A program made the translations under genes and the position numbers. Positions 33,246 through 46,104 of a stretch of DNA of 64,000 nt are shown here, one piece after another. Numbering within the stretch: the first letter of the stretch is position 1; each line of letters opens with the position of its first letter. The notes under the pieces were generated by a model, which worked only from the letters and a program-made list of their open reading frames with translations, was not told the origin of the DNA and ran no database searches. This DNA is from Corbicula japonica (lineage: Eukaryota; Mollusca; Bivalvia; Venerida; Cyrenidae). Location: positions 9,424,938-9,488,937 of the forward strand of contig JAZAYU010000008.1 in assembly GCA_038501625.1 (NCBI GenBank). The letters run 5' to 3'.

Positions 33246-36020
33246 ATTTTCTAATTCACTGCGTTCAAACGAAAATAAATTATTTATCCCATATTCAAGT
33301 AATTCATAGGTAGGAAAAGAAATAAAAACACCAAGTACAATAGGAATGGCCGTATTGCATAGCTTTATACTATATTTCAACGACAACATTTCATTAACGT
33401 CTATTAGCCCATCTTTCCTGCATCCTCGTCTTGGTTCGTGTCAAGCCGCACAACCGGAATCCTCGAGCCTGCTGCAATGAATGTCTTTTATCATCCAGAA
33501 CCTACTTGAATAGAAAAATAACATCATCTTACACATATGCAAAAGAAAAACAGCAAGTATTGTTTGCTAATAATCTGCGCCCAAAGTTAAAATAATGAAA
33601 CAGAAAACGCCAAAATTTAATTAAACGTCTTTGTGTAGATTCCTATCATCTTATTCAACTTTTTACATTCGACTTAACTCGCTTACATTAAGAACAATTA
33701 AAGTCAGACAATCCAGCGCCAAGTGGCACTCACTTTCAAGCCAGTCAGCTAGTCTTCCACAAAAACAACTTCATTCCATCACAGCGCCAATCGGCACTAC
33801 AGCGCCAATCGGCACTTCAATTTTACGCCACGTGGCGAGGTTCGTTCCCAGGAGGGTCAATATCTGATAATCAAACTAAACACTACCAATGCAGCGCCAA
33901 ACGGCACTCACTTTCAAGCCAGTCGGCTAGTCTTTCACAAAACAATTCCATTCCAACACAGCGCCAATCGGCACTACAGCGCCAATCGGCACTTCAATTT
34001 TACGCCACGTGGCGAGGTTCGTTCCCAGGAGGGGCAATATCTGATAATCAAACTAAACACTACCAATGCAGCGCCAAATGGCATTCACTTTCAAGCCAAT
34101 CGGCTAGTCTTTCACAAAACAATACAATTCCAACACAGCGCCAATCGGCACTACAGCGCCACTCAGCGCTTCAATTTTACGCCACGTGGCGAGGTTCGCT
34201 CCCAGGAGGGGCAATATCATCTGATAATCAAACTGAACACAACCAAAGCTTCACCAAATGACATTCACTTTCAAGCCAATCGGCTAGTCTTCAAAAAACT
34301 ATTCCATAACACAGCGCCGATCGGCACTACAGCGCCAATCGGCACTTCAATTTCACGCCACATGGCGAGTTATCACTCAAATCGTTAACCTGATAATCGA
34401 GTTAAATACAACCAATGCCGCGCCAAGTGGCACTCACTTTCATGCCAATCGGCTAGTCTTCAAAACGCAATTCCATTTAAATACAGCGCCAATCGGCACT
34501 ACTTCGCCAATCGGCATAACAATTTCCCAACACAGCCAAGCGGCTACACAGCGCCAAGTGACACCTCAATCTAATTCCAATCGGCTATTCTCTTAGCAAA
34601 TCAAATTACAAAACAGCACCATGCTACACTTCAATTTTAAGCCAATTTGCGGGTTTAAAGCAACTCCTTATTTAAGTTAATGCAATCAAACACTTCTAAG
34701 TCAAATTAACAGCGCCAAGTGGTTAAATTTGCAGTCCAAAAAATCATCATGCTTATCAATTTAATGTTTAGCGTTTTTAGATTATTTTTAAATGAAGTGG
34801 CTAATCTTTTCTCTAAATCGAATCGCATATAGCGTTCACATTTTGTCAGGTTATGGGAGGTCAGTCCATTAAAATCAAATATTTTGGCCAAATCAATTAA
34901 AATGCTACATTCTCCGCTAAGAAGTTTCTTCGTCCTTATCGTTTTAATCGTAGAAAATATATCCAATTCCACGTGTAAATCGTGTCAAATTATTCTTCCA
35001 ATAACTACTGATCTTAATCAAGATAAAATTTAAATTATACAATTTCTAATTTTCACGGTAACTTAAAATCAAGACGCATTTAAGCAAATGCAATGAAATA
35101 TGCTGAAATGTTAGTCAAGTTGCTTTTCTTGTTTCGAACAAATGCCATTCTTGGCAAGTGACACTTAAATTTTAGACTAAGTGGCGATTTCGGAATTCGT
35201 TATACACCATGAGAATCGAACCAAACACATCCACGCTAATAGAGCGCCAAGTGGAAACGTAATATTGATGCAAATGAATATAATTAAACGCCAAGTGCGC
35301 ATAAAATTTTACTCCAGTAGCGAGATTAAGGCCACATCAGCCTCTAATGAAAACAAAACACATCCGGTTCAATGCAATGTTATGTTGAACTACTGATTTA
35401 GTAAAGTGATTGTTTTGTCTAAACAAACACAATAGAATATATCGCACACTTTCGCCAAGAGGCGATTGATCAGAATCGAAGCAAACATACCCAAACACAA
35501 AATAACAGAACGCACAATCTAACTTTCAGCCAAGTGGCTTGTTCACATAAAATTGTAGAAAATGTTCTCAGTCCAATGCAGCTTCTGATAAGCGTTTGAT
35601 ATATACGTCAAAAATTACGAACCATTCTAATTGCGAAAAGAATCATTTGAAATTTATCTTTCATAACTTCTAAGTGACTTTTAATGCAAACTACCAAATC
35701 TTGATAACAATCGTAGAAACAAAATGAGACAAATAAGGTAATTAAGCTGCTACCTATCAACTAAAAGTGTACAAAAGTGTTAACGGAGTTCTAACCGTCT
35801 TCGCAAATGGTGAAATCAAACACATAAAATGAGGGTGGGTGGGACGGGAAATTAGAAATATTTAATATGTCTGTACAATAGCAATGCGACGACTCGAATG
35901 AATTTTATCCAAGGTTTACACCATATATAATGACACTGCACGAGAATTTCGTGAATCCTCACAACCAATATCCTTGAAGCATACATGAGATGAATTACAT
36001 AGAATCGTGGATAAATACAT
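33246..36020 (-). mobile_element. Element A: non-autonomous element with 177-bp repeats
   Basis: About 2.78 kb inserted in the (ATT)n stretch of an array unit; the uninterrupted site can be seen at 46190-46245. Its ends match those of elements B and C, and its interior matches C in the opposite orientation. The interior from ~33640 to ~34640 holds degenerate tandem units of about 177 bp (ctgataatca recurs at 33864, 34041 and 34221, then diverged at 34390). These are packed with short imperfect palindromes of the type gccaatcggc, gccacgtggc and gccaagtggc. No transposase frame, no terminal inverted repeat and no clear target duplication were found. Confidence 0.8.
33640..34640. repeat. 177-bp tandem repeats dense in GCC-A..-GGC palindromes
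   Basis: About five to six units, best preserved at the left and decaying to the right. Typical words: gcgccaatcggcacta, ttttacgccacgtggcgagg, aagccagtcggctagtc. The same array is present inverted in element C (about 44150-45000). Confidence 0.85.
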
Positions 36021-36904
36021 TCATTACTTTATTATTATTATTATGAGTAGTAGTAGTCGTAGTCGTAGTCGTGGTAGTAGTATTCTTGTTGCTATTAATA
36101 TTATCTAATTATCTCATTATTGTTTTGTTATTATATTACTATCTTGTTATTGATGTGGTTGTGCTTGTTGCTGATGTTGTTCTCGTCGTCTTTTTTCGTC
36201 GTCCTCGTTGTTGTTGTTGCTTTTGTTTTGATTATTATCACTGCTACCGCAAATATTTAATAATTTGTTATTAGCACGTTATAAGCCTATTGGCTAAATC
36301 CAAAAAAGGACCATTGAAAACCAGCTGATTTAAGCTCCATTTAATTGCAGTAGCTCGAGCAAAGCATGTTTTTAGGTCTCGAACCATCCAAGGAACACGA
36401 CCCGCTATTTATTTCCGGTTACTACAAGACACTTTTCCTTAAATCTAGGGTCAAAGTTGGTGCTGCAGCAAACGTCATTAAAACGTTTACATCGCAAACA
36501 TCCATACATGCATATCTATGTGCTCAAAGCTGAGATATCTCTCCAACGTGGAGGATTGATGCTCATGGACGAGTCAAACTCCTTGGTCAAATTTCATGGG
36601 TCAAATATGTCTGTAAGCATTCTAGTCGTAGGCTGGGAAATACGTTATAAGCCTATTGTCGAAAGGCCAAAAAGGGAGTTAATATGTTTAGCAGGGTTTT
36701 AATAATAATAATAGTAGTAGTAGTGTTACATGCCTTTACATTTTGAAACTGATTATTGTAATACCATGCTCTCTTTTCCTCTCTACTTTTTGGCTGTGTG
36801 GGGAGGCTGTGTATGCTGGATGTGGCCACTCCTGCAATGCGTATTTCATTTTTTTTTACAATGCGATTTTATAAACCCTATTAAAAGACTATCAACAGTA
36901 GAAA

Positions 36905-36974
36905 GTCCCGTGGCGTATGGTTAGTATTCTTGCCTTGGACTCGGGCGAACCGGGTTCGAATCTCATCAAGTGAC
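36905..36974 (+). repeat. tRNA-like (SINE-type) segment, unit 3
   Basis: gtcccgtggcgtatggttag with a B box at ~36951 (gggttcgaatc). It has three bases fewer than the other copies in the A-box loop. Confidence 0.65.
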
Positions 36975-37227
36975 ATATGTTTTTAGCTCACCTGAGCACG
37001 GAGTGCTCATGGTGAGCTTTTGTGATCGCCTGATGTCCGTCGTCCGTCGTCCGAGCGTCCGTCCGTCCGTCGTCAACTTTTTCTTCAAACGACTTCTTCT
37101 CTGAAACGGCTTGGCCAATTTTGACGAAACTTGCCACGGATGTTCCTTGCATAAAGCTCTTCCAAAGTTGTTCAAAGAAATAAATTCCATGCAGAACTCT
37201 GGTTGCCATGGCAACCGAAAGGAAAAA

Positions 37228-39715
37228 CGTCTTGTCTGAAACCACAAGGCCTAGAGCTCAGATATTTGGCATTTAGCATCCTGTAGTGGAACTCTACAAA
37301 GTTTGTTCAAATTATTTCCCTGGGGTCAAAATTGGCCCCGCTCCAGGGGTCACTTCATTTTACATAGACTTATATACGCCTTTCCAATAAACAGTTTCGC
37401 AGTCCTGTACGAGTTACTTCCCGTGACCAGATATCAACCCAAAACGAGGCTTCACAGGAAAGCTGAACTATATCGGACTATGGCTTAAGCACATAAGGCC
37501 TAACATAATCCATTAAATTTCAAGTGTGTAATCGTCGCCGCCGGTCGAAAATAAGTTACTGGTCTGTTATTCTAGTCAGACATTTTTATTTTCACTATTT
37601 GTTAGATATTTGCATTTTTAATATTGTAAGAACATGTACCATTCTTGTTGATAGTGGGCAGTATGAAACGCGATTCGGATAAACGTGAGTATTAATGTTA
37701 CGAATTTCTATACAGCATTTTCATCTATATGTATTTTATACTTAAAATTATATTTAACTGTATGAAATTCGCAAATTGCTAAGACTGGTAATGTACTATA
37801 CTCCGGAAATCGTGACATGTCAACATTCGGTTACAGTATCTGTACGTTATACTTGTACTCATCTATTACTTGAATTCATCGTACCGTTAATGTTCAACGA
37901 ACAAATAATTTTTGAAAACGTCACGTATACTTCACAAGCAAAAATACGGTACGATTGATTCTGTCTTAAAATTAAGAAGGATCAATAAGGTTATCTGATT
38001 GTTCGTTTACGTAAGAGTATCATTCATAGAATAAAATTCAAGGATTCTGATGCTGGCTTCTATTAAAGATGGAGATGCCGGCTTCAAATAATGATGGGAA
38101 CATTTATATTAACATTAAGACTGCTAAGGTTTGAAATTCTGTCATTTTGGCGTAAACGCTCAATCGCTTGATTGAATATTTATAAAATGTTCTGCTAAGA
38201 TGAGTTTCTAATTGATGTCTTATGGTTCTACTTGTCGTATTAAGGATTAATAATTCATATAACTGCTATATCAAATACTTTTGCTACCCGATTCAGTAAT
38301 TAAGGATTTCGATATGCTTATTAATTGGGAGGTGGAGGTACATAAAAAAGTAAACCGATCTCTATTGGTCAGTGATATCTTCTTCTTAGTAATTGACAGG
38401 GGACCCCTTGTGCGCGACAATTTGGCATTTTATGACATGCCGCTTTCAAAATCGATCGCAGCCGGCATGTCAGTAGTTGATAAGACACGCTAAGCCGGAA
38501 ACGACACTCAATTTATCCGTGGATAGAACACAGGCTGTTAGTTAAAGTCGTTTAAAATAAACCTTGGCGCGAGGAATAATGACTACACTTTTAGTCAAAT
38601 TAGATTTGTTGTTTTATAAACTATTCTTGATAAAAAAAATCATTACGCTGATGTATTATTACTAATTCAACGATATACGAGAAAATATATTTTAAAAAAG
38701 AAATTTCATGATGAAAAACGAAAGTTGTAGGTACATGTTCCCTATTACATTAATACAGCGAGCAATAATTTTTCCTGTATAGTAGTCACGTGACTGAAAA
38801 GGGGAGGTAACCGAAAAATTCACCGAATTATTGGAAAGGCGTATAGGCAAAACTTTAAAAATCTTCTTGTCTGAAACCACAAGGCCTAGAGTTTAGATAT
38901 TTGGCATTTAGCACCCTCTAGTGGAACTCTACAATGATTGTTCAAATTATTTCCCTGGGGTCAAAATTGGCCCCGCACCAGGGGTCACTTCATTTTACAT
39001 AGACTTATATAGGTAAAACTTTAAAAATCTTCTTGTCTGAAACCACAAGGCCTAGAGCTTAGATATTTGGCATTTAGCATCCTCTAGTGGAACTCTACAA
39101 AGTTTGTTCAAATTATTTCCCAGGGGTCTAAATTGGCCCCGCCCCAGGGGTCACTTCATTTTATAAAGACTTGTATAGGAAAAACTTTAAAAATCTTCTT
39201 GTCTGAAACCACAAGGCCTACGGCTTAGATATTTGGCATTTAGCATCCTCTAGTGGAACTCTACAAAGATTGTTCAAATTATTTCCCTGGGGTCAAAATT
39301 GGCCCCACCCCAGGGGTCACTTCATTTTGCATAGACTTATATAGGAAAACCTTTAAAAATCTTCTTGTCTGAAACCACAAGGCCTAGAGCTTAGATATTT
39401 GGCACTTAGCACTCTCTAGTGGAACTCTACAAAGATTTTTCAAATGATTTCCCTGGGGTCAAAATTGGCCCCGCCCCAGGGGTCACTTCCTTTTTTATAG
39501 ACTTGTATAGGCAAAACTTTACAAATCTTCTTGTCTGAAACCACAAGGCCTAGAGCTTAGATATTTGGCATTTAGCATCCTCTATTGGAACTCTACAAAG
39601 ATTGTTCAAATTATTTTCCTGGGGTCAAAATTGACCCCGCCCCAGGGGTCACTTCATTTTACATAGACTTGTATAGGCAAAACTTTAAAAATCTTCTTGT
39701 CTGAAACCACAAGCA
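37228..39715 (+). repeat. 166-bp tandem repeat array inside the Helentron-like element
   Basis: The word cttcttgtctgaaaccacaa recurs at exactly 166-base spacing at 38863, 39029, 39195, 39361, 39527 and 39693. A first unit near 37228 is separated from the rest by the inserted TIR element. Units contain tagtggaactctacaaag and cccaggggtcacttc and differ by only a few bases. Confidence 0.92.
37373..38845. mobile_element. 1465-bp TIR element nested in the 166-bp array
   Basis: Terminal inverted repeats of 14 bases, CGCCTTTCCAATAA (37377-37390) and its exact complement (38828-38841), are bordered by tata on both sides (37373-37376 and 38842-38845). Removing the element and one tata restores the normal junction (gacttata then ggcaaaac) of a 166-bp unit. 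The interior has no frame longer than ~70 codons. It is a non-autonomous DNA transposon; the superfamily is not assignable by eye. Confidence 0.85.
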
Positions 39716-40032
39716 GAGAGTACTTTTGTACTCAGGTGAGTGATATAGGGCCATCATGGCCCACTTGTTTTTATTTATTTATTATTAATTTTATTATTAT
39801 TTTTTTTATTATTATTATGAGTAGTATCGTAGTAGTAGTCTTAGTTGTGGTAGTAGTATTCATGTTGCTATTATTATTATCTTATTATCTCATTATAGTT
39901 TTGTTATTATATTACTATCTTGTTATTGACGTGGTTGTGCTTGTTGCTGATGTTGTTCTCGTAGTCTTTTTTCGTCGTCCTCGTTGTTTTTGTTGTTTTT
40001 GTTTTGATTATTATCACTGCTACCGCAAATAT

Positions 40033-42701
40033 ATGTATTTCTCCACGTTTCTATGTAATTCATCTCATGTATGCTTCAAGGTTATTGGTTGTGAGGATTC
40101 ACGAAATTCTCGTGCAGTGTCATTATATATGGTGTAAACCTTGGATAAAATTCATTCGAGTCGTCGCATTGCTATTGTACAGACATATTAAATATTTCTA
40201 ATCCATAAATTGTTAAGGACGTATTTGAGAAGGTCATTACTTGACTGTGAGAAGGACAATTAAATTTTCTGATGGAGTTCATGTTCGGCAACTTTCTTCA
40301 AATATCCTAGGGCATGGATACAACTTGAGCTCGGAGTCGGCAATAACAGCGATAGTCGGAACCATTGACAAATTATTTTGTCACTGATGAGTATTCATAT
40401 TGTAAATTTTTCAGATTTTAGAAACTTGAGGAAGAGCACGTGGTGTTCGATAAGTAAATCATTTTGATATTATATGTATATCTAGTGCAATCAAAGAATA
40501 GAATAAGGGGAATGTATATTTACAAAGTTTTTATCTTGAATTGTTGGTAAATGTGACATGAAATTGAAATTAACGATTTGTCTAAAAGCAATTAAATGCA
40601 TGTGCATTTTAAATAACATATTTTAATATAGGCTTAGGAATGGTAATGTGTATCTCAGTATTTTTTTCCAACTATTATTCCTTTGGCATGTAACGGCAAT
40701 GTTGTTGATAAACTCACTGGAGGAAGAAATGCTGTTCAGTATCACAGACAAGAGATTAATTTTGAAATTGGATTGATTTCACTTGTTATGGCAATGTTTG
40801 AAGAAACATTTTAATTCAGGGCATGCAGTATTCCATTTGAAAGTTATTGAGATGCTATACGACAATATTTTCAGATTTGACAGTCTCGTGATGATTGCTG
40901 GATGATGAATAAAAGGCGTATCTAGTCAGCGTCCTGAGAGTGGTTTGCATTTTTCGGAAATGCGTTTGTATTTTTGTTTTTATTTAGTTTTTCAAATATT
41001 GAAATCTAGATATTGGTATAAATGTTTGATTTTTTAAATCGAGAGTTTGAGGCCTAATTTAAAGACTTCGGTTATTTTCGTTGAAGGTTCATGTGATGCT
41101 AGAGGGACGAGAAAGTTAATCAGCTGTTATTGCATTTGCATTAGTGTTGCAATTTAAGTCTGGCCGCTTAATCTCTGTGTAATAGATAATAATTTGACAA
41201 GTTAATTTTATAACGATGAAAAATATTGTTACACATGTATTTAAAAAACAAACAGCAGTAAAAATGAGTGTGATGGTGATAATATCATTTTACTGCGTTT
41301 ATTTAGGCTTGCTGCAAAACAATCAGATAGGTCATATATAATAAGTTATGCATTGTATGTACATTTGCACGTGGAAAACATGGAAAGTGTGTATATTTTA
41401 TACAGTATAAGACGCTAACTGTACTTTTCTATCCAAATGGTATGAGTGGCTCTTGTTTTGGAGAGAATAAACTGATCAAAGAGCCTTGTGTTTTCCTATA
41501 GTTTACTTACGGTAGTTAGACTTTTAGAAGTATAGAAATAATTAAAACAGTTATTTATTATAATATTTTAGTGTTTAATACAATTAAGATTTCAAAGCAA
41601 ATTCTATTGCTTTACATGTAGACTTGGCTTCATAGAGACTGCATTGTCGATTGGTTCGGTAGAAAATAGAATGTTTATTGAAATCCGTGGATATTTGTTT
41701 TCTTTTCCATGATTAATACTGTTTTTATTATAATTCTAACAGTTTTAATTAATTAAGAAAGAGTATGCTTAGTAATTTCAGGACAAACAATTTGTTGATC
41801 TTTTATGACGGGATGCTGGTTTGAGCCCAACATAATCATTGCTATGGCAAGTTCGGCATTAATGCAGTTGGTCAACGTAAGCCAAGAATCGGAGAGATTG
41901 CTTTGTCAGGTGTTCTGAAACGATGGTTGGATAGGCAAGTGGAAAGTATATTAAAATCTGGCATTTATGGGTTCGTATATTTTCAGTCATTTTTGAGTTT
42001 TCTATGTTCATATATGATGGGATGTAGATTTGAGTGCGAGCTTTAGCCCATTAGGACAATGGGAAGATCGCCATGTTCCCAAGTTATGATTGTTTGCGTT
42101 TTAATATTATAATTTGTACATATAATATGACATCAATCTGTAGATTTTACGGGAAATTATCGGTAACATTGCCACAGTTGCGCTGAATAACAAGGAATAC
42201 TATTTTTTTTTTTAAATATTCCAGTATGCATGAATTTCATTTACTCATACCAGAAACATATAGTTCTTACGCTAAGTTCCTTAGTATATTAGCTCAGAAT
42301 AACTTGTCGTTGGGTATTACGCTACGTTAGATTGATAAGTGTGTTTCCTTGAAGGTTTTGTCGAGTTGGATTTGCACGTGCATGTATTGATATGGTTTTA
42401 TGATATAGTCGATAGAAATTAAAATGTTCAAAAAATTACGTAATAAAAATCTAAAGAAAAAACAAAAACATTCGCGCTAATAGTGAATTTTACAAACTTT
42501 TACTTAATTCTGAGATACTACTAATTCATAAAGGTCTAAGAATAGAATTTTCCCGTTCTTTGTGTTTTTCGATAGTATATAGCAATGCAATACGACCATT
42601 CCTATTGTACTTGGTGTTTTTATTTCTTTTCCTACCTATGAATTACTTGAATATGGGATAAATTATTTATTTTCGTTTGAACGCAGTGAATTAGAAAATA
42701 A
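40033..42701 (+). mobile_element. Element B: shares ends with A and C, different interior
   Basis: The first ~169 bases (atgtatttctccacgtttct onward to aatatttctaat) and the last ~131 bases (gatagtatatagcaatgcaa to gaattagaaaata) match C and the reverse of A. The 2.37 kb between them is unrelated to A or C, lacks the 177-bp repeats and has no coding frame. It lies head-to-tail with C. The left junction is in an array unit at ctgctaccgcaaata. Confidence 0.8.
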
Positions 42702-45458
42702 ATGTATTTATCCACGTTTCTATGTAATTCATCTCATGTATGCTTGAAGGTTATTGGTTGTGAGGATTCACGAAATTCTCGTGCAGTGTCATTATATATG
42801 GTGTAAACCTTGGATAAAATTCATTCGAGTCGTCGCATTGCTATTGTACAGACATATTAAATATTTCTAATTTCCCATCCCACCCACCCTCTTTTTATGT
42901 GTTTGATTTCACCATTTGCGAAGACGGTTAGAACTCCGTTAACACTTTTGTACACTTTTAGTTGATAGGTAGCAGCTTAATTACCTTATTTGTCTCATTT
43001 TGTTTCTACGATTGTTATCAAGATTTGGTAGTTTGCATTAAAAGTCACTTAGAAGTTATGAAAGATAAATTTCAAATGATTCTTTTCGCAATTAGAATGG
43101 TTCGTAATTTTTGACGTATATATCAAACGCTTATCAGAAGCTGCATTTGACTGAGAACATTTTCTACATTTTTATGTGAACAAGCCACTTGGCTGAAAGT
43201 TAGATTGTGCGTTCTGTTGTTTTGTGTTTGGGTATGTTTGCTTCGATTCTGATCAATCGCCTCTTGGCGAAAGTGTGCGATATATCCTATTGTGTTTGTT
43301 TAGACAAAACAATCACTTTACTAAATCAGTAGTTCAACATAACATTGCATTGAACCGGATGTGTTTTGTTTTCATTAGAGGCTGATGTGGCCTTAATCTC
43401 GCTACTGGAGTAAAATTTTATGCGCACTTGGCGTTTAATTATATTCATTTGCATCAATATTACGTTTCCACTTGGCGCTCTATTAGCGTGGATGTGTTTG
43501 GTTCGATTCTCATGGTGTATAACAAATTCTGAAATCGCCACTTAGTCTAAAATTTAAGTGTCACTTGCCAAGAATGGCATTTGTTCGAAACAAGAAAAGC
43601 AACTTGACTAACATTTCAGCATATTTCATTGCATTTGCTTAAATGCGTCTTGATTTTAAGTTACCGTGAAAATTAGAAATTGTATAATTTAAATTTTATC
43701 TTGATTAAGATCAGTAGTTATTGGAAGAATAATTTGACACTATTTACTCGTGGAATTAGATATATTTTCTACGATTAAAACGATAAGGACGAAGAAAACT
43801 TCTTAGCGGAGAATGTAGCACTTTAATTAATTTGGCCAAAATATTTGATTTTAATGGACTGATCTCCCATAACCTGACAAAATGTGAACGCTATATGCGA
43901 TTCGATTTAGAGAAAAGATTAGCCACTTCATTTAAAATAATCGAAAAACGCTAAACATTAAATTGATAAGCATGATGATTTTTTGGACTGCAAATTTAAC
44001 CACTTGGCGCTGTTAATTTGACTTAGAAGTGTTTGATTGCATTAACTTAAATAAGGAGTTGCTTTAAACCCGCAAATTGGCTTAAAATTGAAGTGTAGCA
44101 TGGTGCTGTTTTGTAATTTGATTTGCTAAGAGAATAGCCGATTGGAATTAGATTGAGGTGTCACTTGGCGCTGTGTAGCCGCTTGGCTGTGTTGGGAAAT
44201 TGTTATGCCGATTGGCGAAGTAGTGCCGATTGGCGCTGTATTTAAATGGAATTGCGTTTTGAAGACTAGCCGATTGGCATGAAAGTGAGTGGCACTTGGC
44301 GCGGCATTGGTTGTATTTAACTCGATTATCAGGTTAACGATTTGAGTGATAACTCGCCATGTGGCGTGAAATTGAAGTGCCGATTGGTGCTGTAGTGCCG
44401 ATTGGCGCTGTGTTATGGAATAGTTTTTTGAAGACTAGCCGATTGGCTTGAAAGTGAATGTCATTTGGTGAAGCTTTGGTTGTGTTCAGTTTGATTATCA
44501 GATGATATTGCCCCTCCTGGGAGCGAACCTCGCCACGTGGCGTAAAATTGAAGCGCCGAGTGGCGCTGTAGTGCCGATTGGCGCTGTGTTGGAATTGTAT
44601 TGTTTTGTGAAAGACTAGCCGATTGGCTTGAAAGTGAATGCCGTTTGGCGCTGCATTGGTAGTGTTTAGTTTGATTATCAGATATTGCCCCTCCTGGGAA
44701 CGAACCTCGCCACGTGTCGTAAAATTGAAGTTCCGATTGGCGCTGCGTTGGAATGGAATTGTTTTGTGAAAGACTAGCCGACTGGCTTGAAAGTGAGTGC
44801 CGTTTGACGCTGCATTGGTAGTGTTTAGTTTGATTATCAGATATTGACCCTCCTGGGAACGAACCTCGCCACGTGGCGTAAAATTGAAGTGCCGATTGGC
44901 GCTGTAGTGCCGATTGGCGCTGTGATGGAATGAAGTTGTTTTTGTAGAAGACTAGCCGACTGGCTTGAAAGTGAGTGCCACTTGGCGCTGGATTGTCTGA
45001 CTTTAATTGTTCTTAATGTAAGCGAGTTAAGTCGAATGTAAAAAGTTGAATAAGATGATAGGAATCTACACAAAGACATTTAGTTAATTTTTGGCGTTTT
45101 CTGTTTCATTATTTTAACTTTGGGCGCAGATTATTAGCAAACAATACTGGCTGTTTTTTTTTGCATATGTATAAGATGATGGTATTTTTCTATTCAAGTA
45201 GGTTCTGGATGATAATAGACATTCATTGCAGCAGGCTCGAGGATTCCGGTTGTGCGGCTTGATACGAACCAAGACGAGGATGCAGGAAAGATGGGCTAAT
45301 AGACGTTAATGAAATGTTGTCGTTGAAATATAGTATATAGCAATGCAATACGACCATTCCTATTGTACTTGGTGTTTTTATTTCTTTTCCTACCTATGAA
45401 TTACTTGAATATGGGATAAATTATTTATTTTCGTTTGAACGCAGTGAATTAGAAAATA
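42702..45458 (+). mobile_element. Element C: inverted copy of A, tandem to B
   Basis: It runs from atgtatttatccacgtttct to gtgaattagaaaata. The interior is the reverse complement of A with small indels (for example one gtagtgccgattggcgctg block is missing near 44735). The right junction returns to the array unit at ttaataattt, the sequence that follows ccgcaaata in uninterrupted units (for example 46459-46475), so B and C together occupy one insertion site. Confidence 0.82.
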
Positions 45459-46104
45459 ATTAATAATTTTTATTAGCAAGTTATAAGCCTATTGGCTAAA
45501 GGCAAAAAAGGACCATTGAAAACCAGCTGATTTAAGCTCCATTTAATTGCAGTAGCTCGAGCAAAGCATGTTTTTAGGTCGCAAACCATCCAAGGAACAC
45601 GACCCGCTATTTATTTCCGGTTACTTCAAGACACTTTTCCTTATATCTAGGGTCAAAGTTGGTGCTGTAGCAAACGTCATTAAAACGTTTACATAGCAAA
45701 CATCCATACATGCATATCTATGTGCTCAAAGCTGAGATATCTCTCCAACGTGGAGGATTGATGCTCATGGACGAGTCAAACTCCTTGGCCAAATTTCATG
45801 GGTCAAAGGTGTCTGTAAGCATTCTAGCCGTAGGCTGGGAAACACGTTATAAGCCTATTGTCGAAAGGCCAAAAAGGGATTTAATATGTTAAGCAGGGTT
45901 TTATTAATAATAATAGTAGTAGTAGGGCTACATGCCTTTACATTTTGAAAATGATTATTGTAATACCATGCTCTCTTTTCCTCTCTACTTTTTGGCTGTG
46001 TGGGGAGGCTGTGTATGCTGGATGTGGCCACTCCTGAAATGCATATTTCATTTTTTTACAATGCGATTTTATATACCCTATTAAAAGACTGTCAACAATA
46101 GAAA

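Larger units (their letters stand above)
36984..39768 (+). mobile_element. Helentron-like non-autonomous element with 166-bp repeats
   Basis: The 5' end is a hairpin: AGCTCACC (36985-36992) pairs with GGTGAGCT (37011-37018), and TGAGCA (36993-36998) pairs with TGCTCA (37004-37009). The 3' end carries a perfect 6-bp hairpin GGGCCA-TCA-TGGCCC (39748-39762) followed by acttg and T-rich DNA. It sits inside a T-rich stretch of an array unit (gtgacatatgttt ... ttatttattt) with no obvious target duplication. These features, together with internal tandem repeats, match non-autonomous Helentron/HINE elements of bivalves. There is no Rep/helicase coding. The first ~240 bases include a CGTC-rich microsatellite (cgtccgtcgtccg). 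Confidence 0.7.

Noticed and set aside
43326..43541. 71-codon frame identical to 35181-35396
   Set aside because: It is the same sequence in inverted elements A and C; identity reflects recent duplication, and no domain is recognisable.
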